Shown here one piece after another: positions 1 to 10,270 of a DNA stretch of 64,000 bases (position 1 is its first letter; every line of letters starts with the position of its first letter). A program made the translations under genes and the position numbers. Below the pieces are notes generated by a model. It ran no database searches. It was not told where the DNA came from and was given only the letters and a program-made list of their open reading frames with translations. This DNA comes from Lineus longissimus (lineage: Eukaryota; Nemertea; Pilidiophora; Heteronemertea; Lineidae). The DNA lies in the NCBI RefSeq assembly GCF_910592395.1, contig NC_088318.1:6718756-6782755 (forward strand), written 5' to 3'.

Positions 1-335
1 ACTGACCAAATTTTTGTGCAGAATGATTGCTACAAGAAATATACATTGGGCATCTAAATCGGCCGTTCATGGAACCAACCTCTTGGCACAAAAAACAGAC
101 GTCGGCCATGTTGGTGAAAATGACGTCATACCATGTAAAATCCAAGAAAGACATCAAGGAGACGGGTACCGGCAAAAAAGACGCACTTTGTTTCAACAGA
201 TGTCATTATGACGTAGTATAAAATCTTGTGACGTCATACCATGTAAATGGCGGCCCCATGGACCAGTGCAGTCTTTTGGGCGGGAATGGCCAGTCAAATG
301 ACAGACCTTCAATTTCGGAGCATATCTGAACGGTG
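1..335. repeat. Fragment of the TGACGTCA-rich foldback family
   Basis: This stretch matches, with divergence, the left arm of the large foldback element at 44327-45233. Shared landmarks in order are a CTAAATCGGCC-like block, two TGACGTCATACCATGTAAA blocks (around 121 and 231), and a block reading CCATGGACCAGTGC followed by GGCGGGAAT. It is cut by the window start and its partner arm is not adjacent. A second piece of the same family lies at 4977-5070. No coding function is inferred from the short ORFs here. Confidence 0.65.
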
Positions 336-1239
336 TTTGAGAACCATTCCAAATGATGATATTCTGAAGGACTTCCTAAGCCAGACAGCTATTGTTTGGG
401 CGTGAACTGGACTCATAGTTAGGCCACAGGCTTTTACTCAACATAATGGTTAATGGTTGTAACCTTTTTATAACTTTACATGATGTAATACCTTTAATTT
501 GTCTACGTGTATTATAAAATGTCAATACTTTTAGTCTAAAATATACAGTCCTCTAGGAAAGAAGTGTCTTCAAGTGTTATTTCCATGATGAGAAGAAGCG
601 GACGATAACACAGCTATCAAAGAGGGTCCCTTTGAAGAATATGCCAAACGTATTGGCAATGACCTAGAAACAATTACGCAAACAGACTTATTGGGAGGTC
701 TTGATGTAGGCCTACTGAGAAAAAAAATAACAAAGTAACATTGTGTGTATCCAATGAATTTGTTGCAAAACTTGGAACGCTTACGGAAAAAGGAAAACTT
801 GACTTCTCAACATAAACGGGACTGGCTGAAGTGTTGCAATTTTGAATTTCAGTGCTCAGAACAAAAAGCAAAGAAGAGTATTGACAGTTTAATCGACAAG
901 TATGCCTCGTTATAAAAATCCAAGAACAAGAGTACAGGAAAAGTCAAATTCAAAGAATTTTGCAGTGCAACATTTACTGGTCCCACCGCAGTTCCCATAC
1001 ACATTGTAGGCCTTGCTAGTAACACTGATGACACAGACAGACCAGCTTTAGTTCCGCCATTAGAGGAGACAAACAATCGAGAAGCAGTGATAGAAGCAGT
1101 GAACAGTAGTGAAGAGTTGATAGATAGCAGAGCCAGCAGCCAGTTGGCCCTCTTCAGATCAGAGTTAAGATTTGTGAAAGGGAAAATTGGGAGATCTTGA
1201 AAAACAAAGTGTTGACACAAATTTGCAACTGGGGGTTAC
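336..1239. other. Mostly unassigned sequence, possible 5' part of the decayed gene that follows
   Basis: No gene can be defined. Short open stretches on the plus strand around 590-1200 look as if they once coded for the N-terminal part of the degenerate gene at 1240-3558, but stops and frameshifts are frequent and I recognise no domain. Confidence 0.3.
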
Positions 1240-3558
1240 ATGACCAAAGAGAGAGAAAACAAACAAAGAGAACTGAAAGAAAAGCAACAAGAGGTGATTT
1301 CAACGGGATGGGAATTACAAAAGTCTAAGGGGCAGCTTCTCAAAATGAAATCAGACTTACAAACTGTGAGTGAAAACCTTAGGTTGGCAAATGCTGAGTG
1401 CGCACGTTTGCAATCTGGACTGAGCGCTGCCCAGCAGAGTGCCTACAATAAGAAGAAGAAAAGAAAGGAAGATTCTTATGATTATAGATATGAAATTTTT
1501 TTCAAAAAACACAGTGGGGATGCTTGCTCCAAGGAAATCAGTAACTTGAAACAAAATATAAAATACCAACAGGCTCAAATATCCAAATCAAAAACTGTGA
1601 TTGAGGGTTTAAGGGCTGCAGCTAAGGAGGATAAGCAGAAAATTATCACTTTAAAGGCTGAATGTGACAATAACAGCTTGAGGATATGGATCCAAAGACC
1701 TTGTCAACAAAAGCTGGGGACAAGTTCACAGATGCTATGGTCAAGTGCATCATTCAGTTGATAGGAGAGGTAGAGATCCCTGCTTGTGCTTCCAAAGCCA
1801 TCCAATGTGTCAGTGAATGCCTTTTCGAAATTACACTGCAAGATAAGTAAAACTATGTCCCATCAAATAGGTCAAACATGAGATCTGCAGACAGAGGAAA
1901 TGTGCTTTGTGAAATCTTGCTGAAACCCTTCTCGAGTCAGGTGGTTGGGACCTGCACACCGATGGAACAATGAGGAGCAACACCAGCTTTGTTTGAAATC
2001 AGGCCATCACATCCTCTGGTCGCGTCATGAGTTTTCGTTACACCATGGTTGTAACCAAGGACACCCAAACACTTCTAGATCTCGCCACTCACCTGCTGAT
2101 GGAGCTATCTGATGTGTACGCAAACGACGATGATGACCCACAGCTGATCTACAAAGGACTTCTCAAGAAAATGATCGGCTTGATATCAGATAGGGCGAGC
2201 GTGATGAAGAGTTTTGCCACTGCCATGAACCAAGAGAGGAACAGGACCCTTGGGCTAAAAGATGACAACAAAGAACACCAACTCCAGTTCCTGTTTTGTA
2301 GTGCCCATTTCTTACTTGGTCTGAGTTCGGATGCTGAAAAAGCCCTCAAAGTATTGCAGAAGCCTCTGGATAAGCTGGGAAGGGACGCTCTTTCAGTATT
2401 CAAATCCTTTAGCGCAGCAGGGGAATCGGCAGTAGCTCGGCTTATCAGGACAGCCTGTGATGTCTTAGACCTTCGTAGTGATGAGAAGAATGGTTGTCGC
2501 TCAGCGTGGGAGGCCTGTTGTGATCTAAAGGAAACGACATAACATATCCAGAGCTTCAGAGGGAATCGATATAAAAACTTTTTTGAAGCAGCATCGGCAC
2601 TCCACTACCACAGGTCCAACATAATTGACTCCTTCTCGGACTACAGGGCTACCCCAAATCTTAAACTTCCGAGGTGTTCTTGCTGACTCCAAGTCTGATG
2701 TCGTAGACAACTTGCTATCTGCTGTTGGCATCCTGTTCCATGTTGTAACTGGACCATATTGGAAACTCGTTACAAGTGATGTCAGGTACCTTGATCTGTA
2801 TAAGTACATTGCGCCAATGAGAGAAAAGTTCGTTCAGTATTCTGCAGATGCCTCTGCCCTGGTTGACGGTGACCACAGTTCCATCATCCCAAAATTTCAT
2901 GTTGATCGTCTTGCTGAATGTGCCAAACTTAAAGAAATAACTGACAGTTGGTCAAAGAAACATTGCAGAAACCTTTGACAGGATTCTTGGCAGTGACTGA
3001 TCGACAGCTTAGAGAATTTCTTCCTGGATGGCGTTATCATGATGTCCAAGATGAAGAACAGTGAAGAAAAATGAACATTGCCAACTAACGACCTTACAGG
3101 TGAAGCTCACTTGGCCGATTTAGACTTTAGTTTGTTCACAAAGCGTAATGCATCTCTCCATCACAGAAGCATGACAAATATGATGATGAGGAACAAACCA
3201 ATAAGAAGTTTGTTAAACTTGAAGTCTGAAATTGAGCAGCATGTGCTGCTTTCCAGATCAGCTAAGAAAGCACCGGCATTGAGGGAGAAGCATAAATTAG
3301 ACGAAATTATTGTGAAGAAGAAACACCAGGACTGAATCTTGGCAATTCAGATGACGCTCAGAGAAAAACAGGAGAACGCTGGTCGATGCCTGTGTCCCAA
3401 AGACATTGATCTCCTCCTCAGCAAATGTGGGAACAAAACGAAGAAAAAGGCAGCCCTAAACAATGAGATCCAATACCTCAATAAAAACGATGTATTCAGT
3501 GTTATTAACGCCAGAAGGAGAGCCTCGACCCCCAAAATAATGTTGCAAATAGCCCGAT
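1240..3558 (+). pseudogene. Degenerate copy of a multicopy invertebrate gene of unknown, possibly transposon-related, function
   Basis: The reading frame survives only in pieces: 1240-1761, 2027-2542, 2625-2978, 3078-3335 and 3339-3558. The first piece is lysine- and glutamate-rich and looks like a coiled coil. The second has the arrangement ISDRASVMKSF followed about 50 residues later by LFCSAHFLLGL. From memory, a similar pair of motifs occurs in a large family of uncharacterised genes present in many copies in corals, lancelets and other invertebrates. The third and later pieces continue that protein, ending in a charged coiled-coil-like tail. At least four frame changes and in-frame stops separate the pieces, so no protein can be made. 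Family membership is from recalled resemblance, not a search; catalytic residues were not identified. Confidence 0.5.
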
Positions 3559-3587
3559 AGTTTATTTTCCATTATTTCTATTTACAG

Positions 3588-3627
3588 AGATGGAGAGTGA
3601 CAAGAATCACAACCCTTCAAAGAGAAA
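3588..3627 (+). pseudogene. Exon start split by a transposon (first part)
   Basis: A pyrimidine-rich tract ending in TTTCTATTTACAG precedes an open frame beginning with ATGGAGAGTGAC at 3590. The frame runs to 3627, where pearl/Helentron-like copy 1 begins, and resumes at 4779 in register if the element is removed. It probably is the last exon of the decayed gene upstream. Confidence 0.45.
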
Positions 3628-4675
3628 TGAAATGGCCAGGGCCATTGTGCTCACCTCATGTGGAGGAAAGATGGATAAAGAGCATGGTATTGTGTCATGT
3701 AGTGTTAGGTTTGATGTAGGTCCAAGCAATTACAATTTCCCCAAAATGGCCAATTCACAGTACATTCGACCTCTGTGACCTTGAAAAGTAGGTCAAATCA
3801 AAGAAGACCCGGGTGACACATTGAATGGTTGTTAGAATTAGATGTACCTATGATATAAAATTGGTGCCAATCGGGCAAGTCATTACTAGGAATAATGGCA
3901 TTTTGAAGAATTTAGGATTTGGCCCCCTCCCTGGAGGCCAAACGGCAAATCAGATTGCACCAAACTTCGGTACCTGAGATCACCTGACCAAGGGGTACAT
4001 GTGTACTTAATTTGTGATCAATAGTCATTGCAGTTAAGAAACGTGCCATAGTTACGGCCTGACGGCGAATTTACGCCATTTGACCTCTGTGACCTTGACA
4101 AGAAGGTCAAATTAAAAACCTGTGTGACATATACTGTATGGTGGTTAGATGTACCCATGATATCAAATTGGTGGCAATCGGGCAAGAAGTTAAGGAATAA
4201 TCACATTTTTAAGGTTTTTGGATTTTGCCCCCTGGTGGTCAAGTGGTGAATCATATTGGACCAAACTTCGGTCCCTAAGATCACCTGACTAAGGGGTAAA
4301 TGTGTACCAAATTTGGTATCAATAGTCATTGCAGTTTAGAAACGTGCCATCGTTACATCCTAACGACCAATTTACACCATTTGACCTCTGTGACCTTGAA
4401 AAGGAGGTCAAATCAAAAACCCGGAGGATATATGATGCACCTTTGCTAGAAGTAACTACCATATTTTTTTCAAAATTTCCCGACTACTATTAAGGGAGAT
4501 ATTGCATATTTTCACTTTTAACGTTTGGCCCCCTGGTGGCCAAACCATGAAACGAATCGGACCGAAACTTAGTCTCCAAGGTGTCATTACATAAGGGTAC
4601 ATGTGTCCCAAGTTTCAACTCAATAGCTCTAACAGTTACGAAACGTGCCCTGCTAACGGACGACGGAAGACGACG

Positions 4676-4725
<50 letters not shown>

Positions 4726-4778
4726 ACGACGGACGCCACGGTATGGGATAAGCTCACCTCTGCTAAGAGGTGAGCTAA
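3628..4778 (+). mobile_element. Pearl/Helentron-like (HINE-like) element, copy 1
   Basis: About 1.15 kb. It starts TGAAATGGCCAGGGCCATTG, with a small hairpin and the subterminal motif GCTCACCTC, and ends in the hairpin AGCTCACCTCtgctaaGAGGTGAGCT followed by AA. Between them are three tandem core units of about 300 bp, each starting with a GACCTCTGTGACCTTG block (3768, 4082, 4383), then an (ACG)n microsatellite at about 4674-4733. The 5' GCTCACCTC is present inverted at the 3' end, as in non-autonomous Helentrons (DINE-1, HINE) and the bivalve pearl elements. There is no coding sequence. Removing the element joins ...AAGAGAAA to TAATGAAGAC and restores one open frame, so no target duplication was made. 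Confidence 0.8.
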
Positions 4779-4985
4779 TAATGAAGACCCAATACCTGTG
4801 ACTGTGAAGAAGATGAAATTCGGCGAGTGCAAGTTTAAGTCTTAAGGAGAATGGGTGGCAGTGTACTACACTGACGGAACATCAGGGCCTAAATTCCATG
4901 TTGGGCAAGTTTTGGACATAAAAAGTGAAAACAAAGCAGCGATTACTTTTGCAGAACAATGTACTGTTACCCAAACAAAAATGGG
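4779..4985 (+). pseudogene. Exon split by a transposon (second part)
   Basis: This continues the frame of 3588-3627. It encodes a stretch with GEWVAVYYTDG and FHVGQVLDI, resembling a small beta-rich (Tudor-like) module seen at the C-terminus of some transposon-derived proteins. One in-frame TAA occurs around 4842. It runs into the foldback-family fragment at about 4977. Confidence 0.4.
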
Positions 4986-5070
4986 CCCATAGTACATGTA
5001 GCCACATGTGACCTGATATATCCACTCAGAAGTTTCTTTGTCATTTTGAATTCTCACTGTGGTTACAGCA
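4977..5070. repeat. Short fragment of the TGACGTCA-rich foldback family
   Basis: The stretch from ATGGGCCCATAG through CTGATATATCC to CTCACTGTGG matches the centre-proximal part of the 44327-45233 element (44656-44735). It is probably a remnant of the same insertion as 1-335, or an independent one. Confidence 0.55.
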
Positions 5071-5138
5071 GCTCTTATACACTTACCATTTTAGGCTGTA
5101 GAAAGTGATACTTGGCACTACCAGGTACACGAGCATAA

Positions 5139-5272
5139 TGTTACGATATCACTGTATAGTGAGACCGAGTTGTGTCCCCTTCTATGTTCAGTAGTTGGTA
5201 ATAAATGTATTTGTACCAACGCTGAGTCGTCTCAATCAATACGAGCCCTATCTAGCTCACAGACTCGTAACA
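5139..5272 (+). repeat. 5' LTR of gypsy A (134 bp)
   Basis: It starts TGTTACGATATC and ends CTCGTAACA, a TG...CA pair with an inverted terminal repeat (TGTTACG/CGTAACA). A possible polyadenylation signal (AATAAATG) is present at about 5202. A primer-binding site follows directly. No second LTR was found, so the boundaries rest on these terminal signals only. The LTR is short for the group. Confidence 0.6.
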
Positions 5273-5283
5273 GGTGTCAGAAG
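5273..5283 (+). promoter_or_regulatory. Primer-binding site of gypsy A
   Basis: GGTGTCAGAAG directly follows the LTR end; gypsy C has the same motif preceded by T at 14584. It matches the usual PBS form of this group of Ty3/gypsy elements. Confidence 0.55.
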
Positions 5284-5524
5284 GGGGATGGTGAAGATTC
5301 TCTAGAGCTAATTCTTCAGTGAACTAGCCGTCTCAAGCCCCCACACTTCGCCTCTCAAATTCTGAAAAACGGGCCCGCCCGGAAGCTGCCATTGTTACAG
5401 CCAACCTCGACCTAGGCTCAAAGTAATGGCATTTTCGTAGTACCTGCCACGTTTGAATGTACTTCTGAAACCTCATCTCCAGGACTAATCGATACACGTT
5501 TAAAGGGACACGCTATATGCAAAC

Positions 5525-6361
5525 ATGCCTAACGAAGCTCAAGCTGAAAATGCAGTTAATGGCAATCCTGCCCCTCCGATCAAACAGAGTTCAGTTCCAC
5601 TTCCCCTCAAGCTAGATGTCAAAGGAAACCTTGCCCAGAATTGGAAACAAGTATGGAAATATTATGAGATCGTCCCAAATCTTAGAGTGCAAAATAACGA
5701 ATACAGAACTGCGACATTCGTCACTTGTGTCGGCCCAGAGGCCCTAGAGATTTACAATTCCCTACCATTCGAGGAAGAGGAGGACAAACAGGATATAACT
5801 AAAATCATTGATTTATTGGAAAAGCATTGTCTCGGTGTAACGAACACGATCTATGAACGGTACATATTCAACAATCTTGACCAAAAGTCTGGTGAAACGA
5901 TAGATGAATATTGTACACAACTAAAAACCCTCGCGCAAACTTGTGAATTTCAAAATCTCAAGGATGAACTGATCCGAGACAGAATTGTCTGTGGCATCTC
6001 GGATGATGGTGTACACAAGAAGCTCCTACAACAGAGCAAGCTGACATTAAAGATGTGCATTGACATTTGCCGTGCAGCTGAGACCACTACCGCTCAAGTC
6101 AAGGCGATGAAATCTGGTGCAAGTATCTCTGTGCATAAAATCTCAAGCAGGAAATCCTCTAAAGGTTCTTCGAGAGGTCAACATAATCGTGGAAGAGGTG
6201 GAAGCTCCAAACATACCTCTAAAACTCAAATGACTAAACTCTGACTGTTGATATTGTGGCTATAAACATGATAAAGACAGGAACAAGTGTCCTGCACTTA
6301 ACAAAAAGTGTAACCTTTGCAATCACGTTCAGCATTTCAGCCGCAATTGCCACTCTTGAAG
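5525..6361 (+). CDS. Gypsy A Gag (capsid and zinc knuckles), damaged at its end
   Basis: An open frame of 239 codons (5525-6244) encodes a Ty3/gypsy capsid. An N-terminal LKLDVKGNLAQNWKQVWK block is followed by an all-alpha region with DEYCTQLKTLAQTC and DRIVCGI motifs typical of retrotransposon capsids, then a serine-, lysine- and arginine-rich linker. The frame continues in another register into CCHC-like zinc knuckles up to about 6361, with one in-frame TGA inside the first knuckle. The BEL/Pao element starts at 6379, inside a basic linker. The start codon at 5525 sits about 250 bases after the PBS, a normal leader length. Gag assembles the particle that packages the RNA. This copy cannot be expressed whole. 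Confidence 0.75.
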
Positions 6362-6378
6362 CGTAAAAGAAAAGTCAC

Positions 6379-6963
6379 TGTTACAGCCAAAATCTACTTT
6401 GAACCAAGTGACCTGAGATTCTGAGCATCTCACTGGAGTCATGCATGTCATACTTTAGGATGGTCTCAAACAGGACATTTCAGGGAAAATTAATTAGCAA
6501 TGATAGGCCTATAGCTTGGACGTACTCTGGTGACTGGTACTTTAAGAAACAAATGTATAATCAACAGGAAATTCCTAGGAAAGAATTTGGTTCCTTTTGT
6601 GGGCGGCCACGGCATGGTCCCGCTCCTTTGGGTTCATTGAGGTATCAGAAGCAGAGAAGACAAGATGTTAATTGAAATATCTAAGCTACATCATTTACAA
6701 CACCATTTTATTACCAAGATTTAGATAATTTATTGCCTTTTTGGAGAAACTTAGAGTCCCCAGCTTTATTGAATCGCCTAACACCTGATCGCCATATCAT
6801 GTTACTGAACCGCCGTAACGCAAGGATAAACGCCATGCAGATCACCATTGATGTATCGATTATGATTGAATGAAGGATCCAATAAGGACTTAATAAAGGC
6901 GTGTTTCTTTAAGGGGACAATATTCGTTGAAGTTATATGTTATACATTGTATTCGCAATTACA
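6379..6963 (+). repeat. 5' LTR of the BEL/Pao element
   Basis: It starts TGTTACAGCC and ends GCAATTACA. It is nearly the same as 13437-14024. A polyadenylation-like AATAAAGG lies near the end (about 6892). Transcription is expected to start and terminate within this repeat. Confidence 0.9.
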
Positions 6964-7217
6964 TTTCTGTTCAATTAAGGGAATTCTGGATGGAATGCCC
7001 CTTTTTGGATCTTTCGAAGTACGGAGGATACGTTATATAACGGAAATCAAGTCCGAGCTTATGTTGGGTGTGTCTACGTAGGCTGCTACTTTCAGAGAAG
7101 AAGGAACCAAGAGTGACTAGATCTTAGAGGAATCAGAGAAGCTGCTGTTTGGAGTCGCTGTGCCTGAGTTAGCTTTGAGTGAACTGTGTGAGCCGTGCGG
7201 GATAGTTTCAAGTCAAG

Positions 7218-8900
7218 ATGACTGCTTCCAACGTGAAAGAAATTCAAAAGGAAGCAAAGGTTTTAAGACAAAGACGTTCAACCGCCAAAGGACTATTGAC
7301 TAAGAGATCAAATGAAATTCAGACTTTATTGTTGGACTGCACTGAGAAATGTGAATTGGGTAAATTAACTCAGCTAGGAGAGAAGAGCTAGGTAGGCTGT
7401 TCACAAATTTCTTAGCATGCCATAATGCATATTGTGGGTTACTTTTCAGTGCAGAAGATATTGCTGAATCAAAATTGTATGTCAATAGGGTTGCGCGTTT
7501 TATGCATCAACGTTTGGAAGAACTATCTGCGTGGTATGAGGCTTTAATGGAAAAACTCTCAGCAGTAAGTCATGTCAGTTCAAATGTAAGCTCAGATGAT
7601 GTTTGTCCAGATGACTCAGTATCGAACATAGCTCCTAAGTCTTCTAGTCACAGGTCTGTTAGTAGTCGTGGTAGTCATGGTAGTCGTGGCAGCCACAGGT
7701 CCGGTGTGTCTGTGGCTCAGATGCAAGCAGCAGCCAATCGAGCGCTGTATGAAGTTGAGTCCTCACTGTTGCCGGAGAGATAAGCCCTTGCCAAGAACGA
7801 GCTATAAATCACCCAACAGCGAGAAGAATTAGAACTCAAAGCTAAGTTAGCGCATGCTCGTGCCAAAGAAAGGGTTTGCTGTAAGCCACGTAGTTCTGTG
7901 ACGTCATACAGATCCACTCATGACAGGGCGGACATTTCCAGGACAGGCGGGAAAGACAATCCCTCCCACGCAAATGACTCACTGACACCAGCACCGGCAC
8001 CGGATATGTCGGTCGCACCTTAGACGGTAGGCCTAGTGACAGACAGTAGATTAGATCCCACTCGACCCAAATTCGAAACACGTGCCGCTGCCAACGTCAT
8101 TCCCGAGTATCAGTCAACTCCAATTAGAAGAAGCGTGCCACCTGTCAACGTTCCAGTTTCAGGAAGCCACGTGTTTGGTAACCAGCCAATCATGCCAGTA
8201 AATGAGGTTACCAATGAAAGCACCATACCAGATGCCCTAATCGAGGTGTTGCATCAAGGGCAACAACAACAAAGGCTGTTGGTAAACACACTGCAGTTGC
8301 CCAAGGTTGACCTGATGACCTTTCATGGTGATCCCCTCAAGTATTGGCTTTTCATAAGGGCATTTGAAAACTCAGTTGATCAGGAACTTATTGATGACAG
8401 TGTGAAGCTTAGTAGGCTCTTGCGCTACTGTACCGGCAAGGCCAGGCAGGTTATTGAATGTTGTGCTGTAAAGGACCCTGCAGAGGGTTACAGGCTTGCC
8501 AGGAAACTGTTGAAGGAACAGTTTGGGAATGACTTTGTGGTGAGCCAATCCTGGGTTGACCGAATCGTGAGCAGGAAACAAGTAAGGGATCCCTGAGGGG
8601 ATAAGGGATCTTTCAGACGATCTAAAGAACTGCGTTGAAACGTTGAGTTCTATGAAGCAGTTTGATCGCCTGAATGATTCATACCTGGTACATATTGTAG
8701 GTAGGTTACCCTCATATCTCCAGAATAGGTGGAAAAGAGTTGTCCACAAGATCCGAACCAGAGATGATGGTTCAAGGGCTCCGGGGATAAAGAATCTCCT
8801 GCAGTTCATCTCCGAGGTGGCTGGAAGAGGAAAACGACCCTGTGTTTGGCAAGTGTGGAGCCAAGGAAGCAAATGTGGAGACTCACACAAAGCAAAGCAC
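7218..8900 (+). CDS. BEL/Pao Gag region, interrupted
   Basis: The ATG at 7218 opens a lysine- and arginine-rich alpha-helical N-terminus. The frame shifts near 7380 and continues in 7475-7783 with a serine-rich linker (repeated SRGSHGS). After a stop at 7781 an alpha-helical charged stretch follows. The best preserved part is 8036-8596, with LPKVDLMTFHGDPLKYWLFI near its end: this is the typical start of the BEL/Pao Gag core (the LPK...F.G....W..F pattern). The core continues in a different frame from 8643. Four or more disruptions mean that this copy makes no full Gag. Confidence 0.75.
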
Positions 8901-9441
8901 CAAGCCAAAGCCCCGCCCCGGTACGACGTTCAGTATCCAGACTGACGTAGCAAAGAATCAAGGACAAAGTGACAAGCCGATGACAGCTACATGTGTGGTA
9001 TGCCAGGGCCCTTACCATATGACGGTCTGCGAGAGGTTAAAGAAGATGAACCAGGATGAGAGATGGGTGGCGGTTAGGGACCACAAGTTGTGTTCGAACT
9101 GTCTGAAGGGGTCACACTTTGCTGCTAACTGCAGGAGACCACCTGCATGCACGGTTTCGGAATGTGGCAGGAAGCACAGCACATTCCTTCATCGAGACGT
9201 CAAGCCACAGGCAGAGAGGTCTGATGATGACAAAGAAAAGAAGGCGGAGGTCACACCACCAGCAACGAGTAAGCTTACAAGGACCAACAATGCAGCGACC
9301 AGCCTGTCTACTGGGGCCAGTTACCAGCAAATAGCCTCACCGATCATCCCCGTGAAGGTCAAGGGAATTGGAGGGACAGAAGAAGTGCTGACCTATGCCA
9401 TGTTGGACAACTGCTCCACCGCCACACTGTGCCGTGACTGA
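8842..9441 (+). CDS. BEL/Pao zinc knuckles and aspartic protease
   Basis: The frame holds two cysteine-rich motifs (CVVCQGPYHMTVC and CSNCLKGSHFAANC), a third histidine/cysteine group ending in HSTFLH, a linker rich in charged residues and then the protease core AMLDNCSTATL. In active retropepsins this core reads LD-G-S or similar; here the residue after LD is N followed by C, so activity is doubtful. The frame stops at 9441 and continues at 9395 in another register. Confidence 0.7.
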   Translation: MFGKCGAKEANVETHTKQSTKPKPRPGTTFSIQTDVAKNQGQSDKPMTATCVVCQGPYHMTVCERLKKMNQDERWVAVRDHKLCSNCLKGSHFAANCRRPPACTVSECGRKHSTFLHRDVKPQAERSDDDKEKKAEVTPPATSKLTRTNNAATSLSTGASYQQIASPIIPVKVKGIGGTEEVLTYAMLDNCSTATLCRD

Positions 9442-10270
9442 CCTGACGGCGATAGAAAAGAAGGACAGTCGGTTCGAGACCACAATATATGGGTTGGAGA
9501 TCACTGATCTTGGTGGTAAGGAGATCGTCACTCTTCCCCATGTTTTCTCGAAGTCCAGTCTGAACCTTAGGCCTAATGACATTGGACATTCTGACTTAGA
9601 TGACTGGCAACACCTACGCGGACTTGACATCTCGACTGTAGATACAGACAAAGTAGACTTACTGATAGGACAAGACGTACCAGAAGCCTTGATCCCAATT
9701 GAAGTCAAAAGCAACCAAGAGGACCCCCAGGGAATGCCGTATGCTGTGAGGACGTCTCTTGGATGGACCCTGAACGGACCATTTCAAGCAACTGAAGGGA
9801 CTGGTCGGCGCAGCTGTCACTTTGTGAATAATGACACCGGTCTACAACAACAGGTTGAAAGGTTTTGGAAGCTGGACAACTTAGGGGATGGGATTGACCT
9901 ATCAATGGACGATAGGAAGGTGATAGCACTCTGGGATAAGACAGCGGTATTACAGGACGGACATTACACCCTCCCGATACCATTCAAGCACAGACCCCCG
10001 AGAATTCCCGACAATCACACCATGGCTTGTAAAAGACTTGCAAGTCTGAAAGGAAGACTTCAGAGAGATCCTGGGTTGCACAGTAAATACACCACAGAGA
10101 TGAACAAGTTGCTTGAGAAGGGCCATGCAGAAGCTCTCCTGAGGCCGAGATCAGTAGAAGGGATGGAGGCATGTGGTACCTTCCACACCATCCGGTCTTT
10201 AATCCAAAGAAGCCAGACAAGACGCGGATTGTATTTGATTGTGCAGCCAAATACAAGGAGATATCACTGA
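9395..10270 (+). CDS. BEL/Pao Pol: protease end and start of reverse transcriptase
   Basis: This frame continues the protease (TDKVDLLIGQDVPEALIPIE, the common LIG.D..... pattern). It then runs into the connecting region (RTSLGWTLNGPF, followed by a QVERFWKLDNLG block) and the fingers of the RT (LPIPFKHRPPRIPDN). These are hallmark BEL/Pao blocks. The frame overlaps the next one from 10171, the site of a one-base shift. Confidence 0.8.
   Translation: MPCWTTAPPPHCAVTDLTAIEKKDSRFETTIYGLEITDLGGKEIVTLPHVFSKSSLNLRPNDIGHSDLDDWQHLRGLDISTVDTDKVDLLIGQDVPEALIPIEVKSNQEDPQGMPYAVRTSLGWTLNGPFQATEGTGRRSCHFVNNDTGLQQQVERFWKLDNLGDGIDLSMDDRKVIALWDKTAVLQDGHYTLPIPFKHRPPRIPDNHTMACKRLASLKGRLQRDPGLHSKYTTEMNKLLEKGHAEALLRPRSVEGMEACGTFHTIRSLIQRSQTRRGLYLIVQPNTRRYH

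Noticed and set aside
3628-4778. A 6-bp AATGAA target duplication around copy 1
   Set aside because: The TGAA belongs to the conserved element end in most copies, and the other insertion sites show no such repeat.
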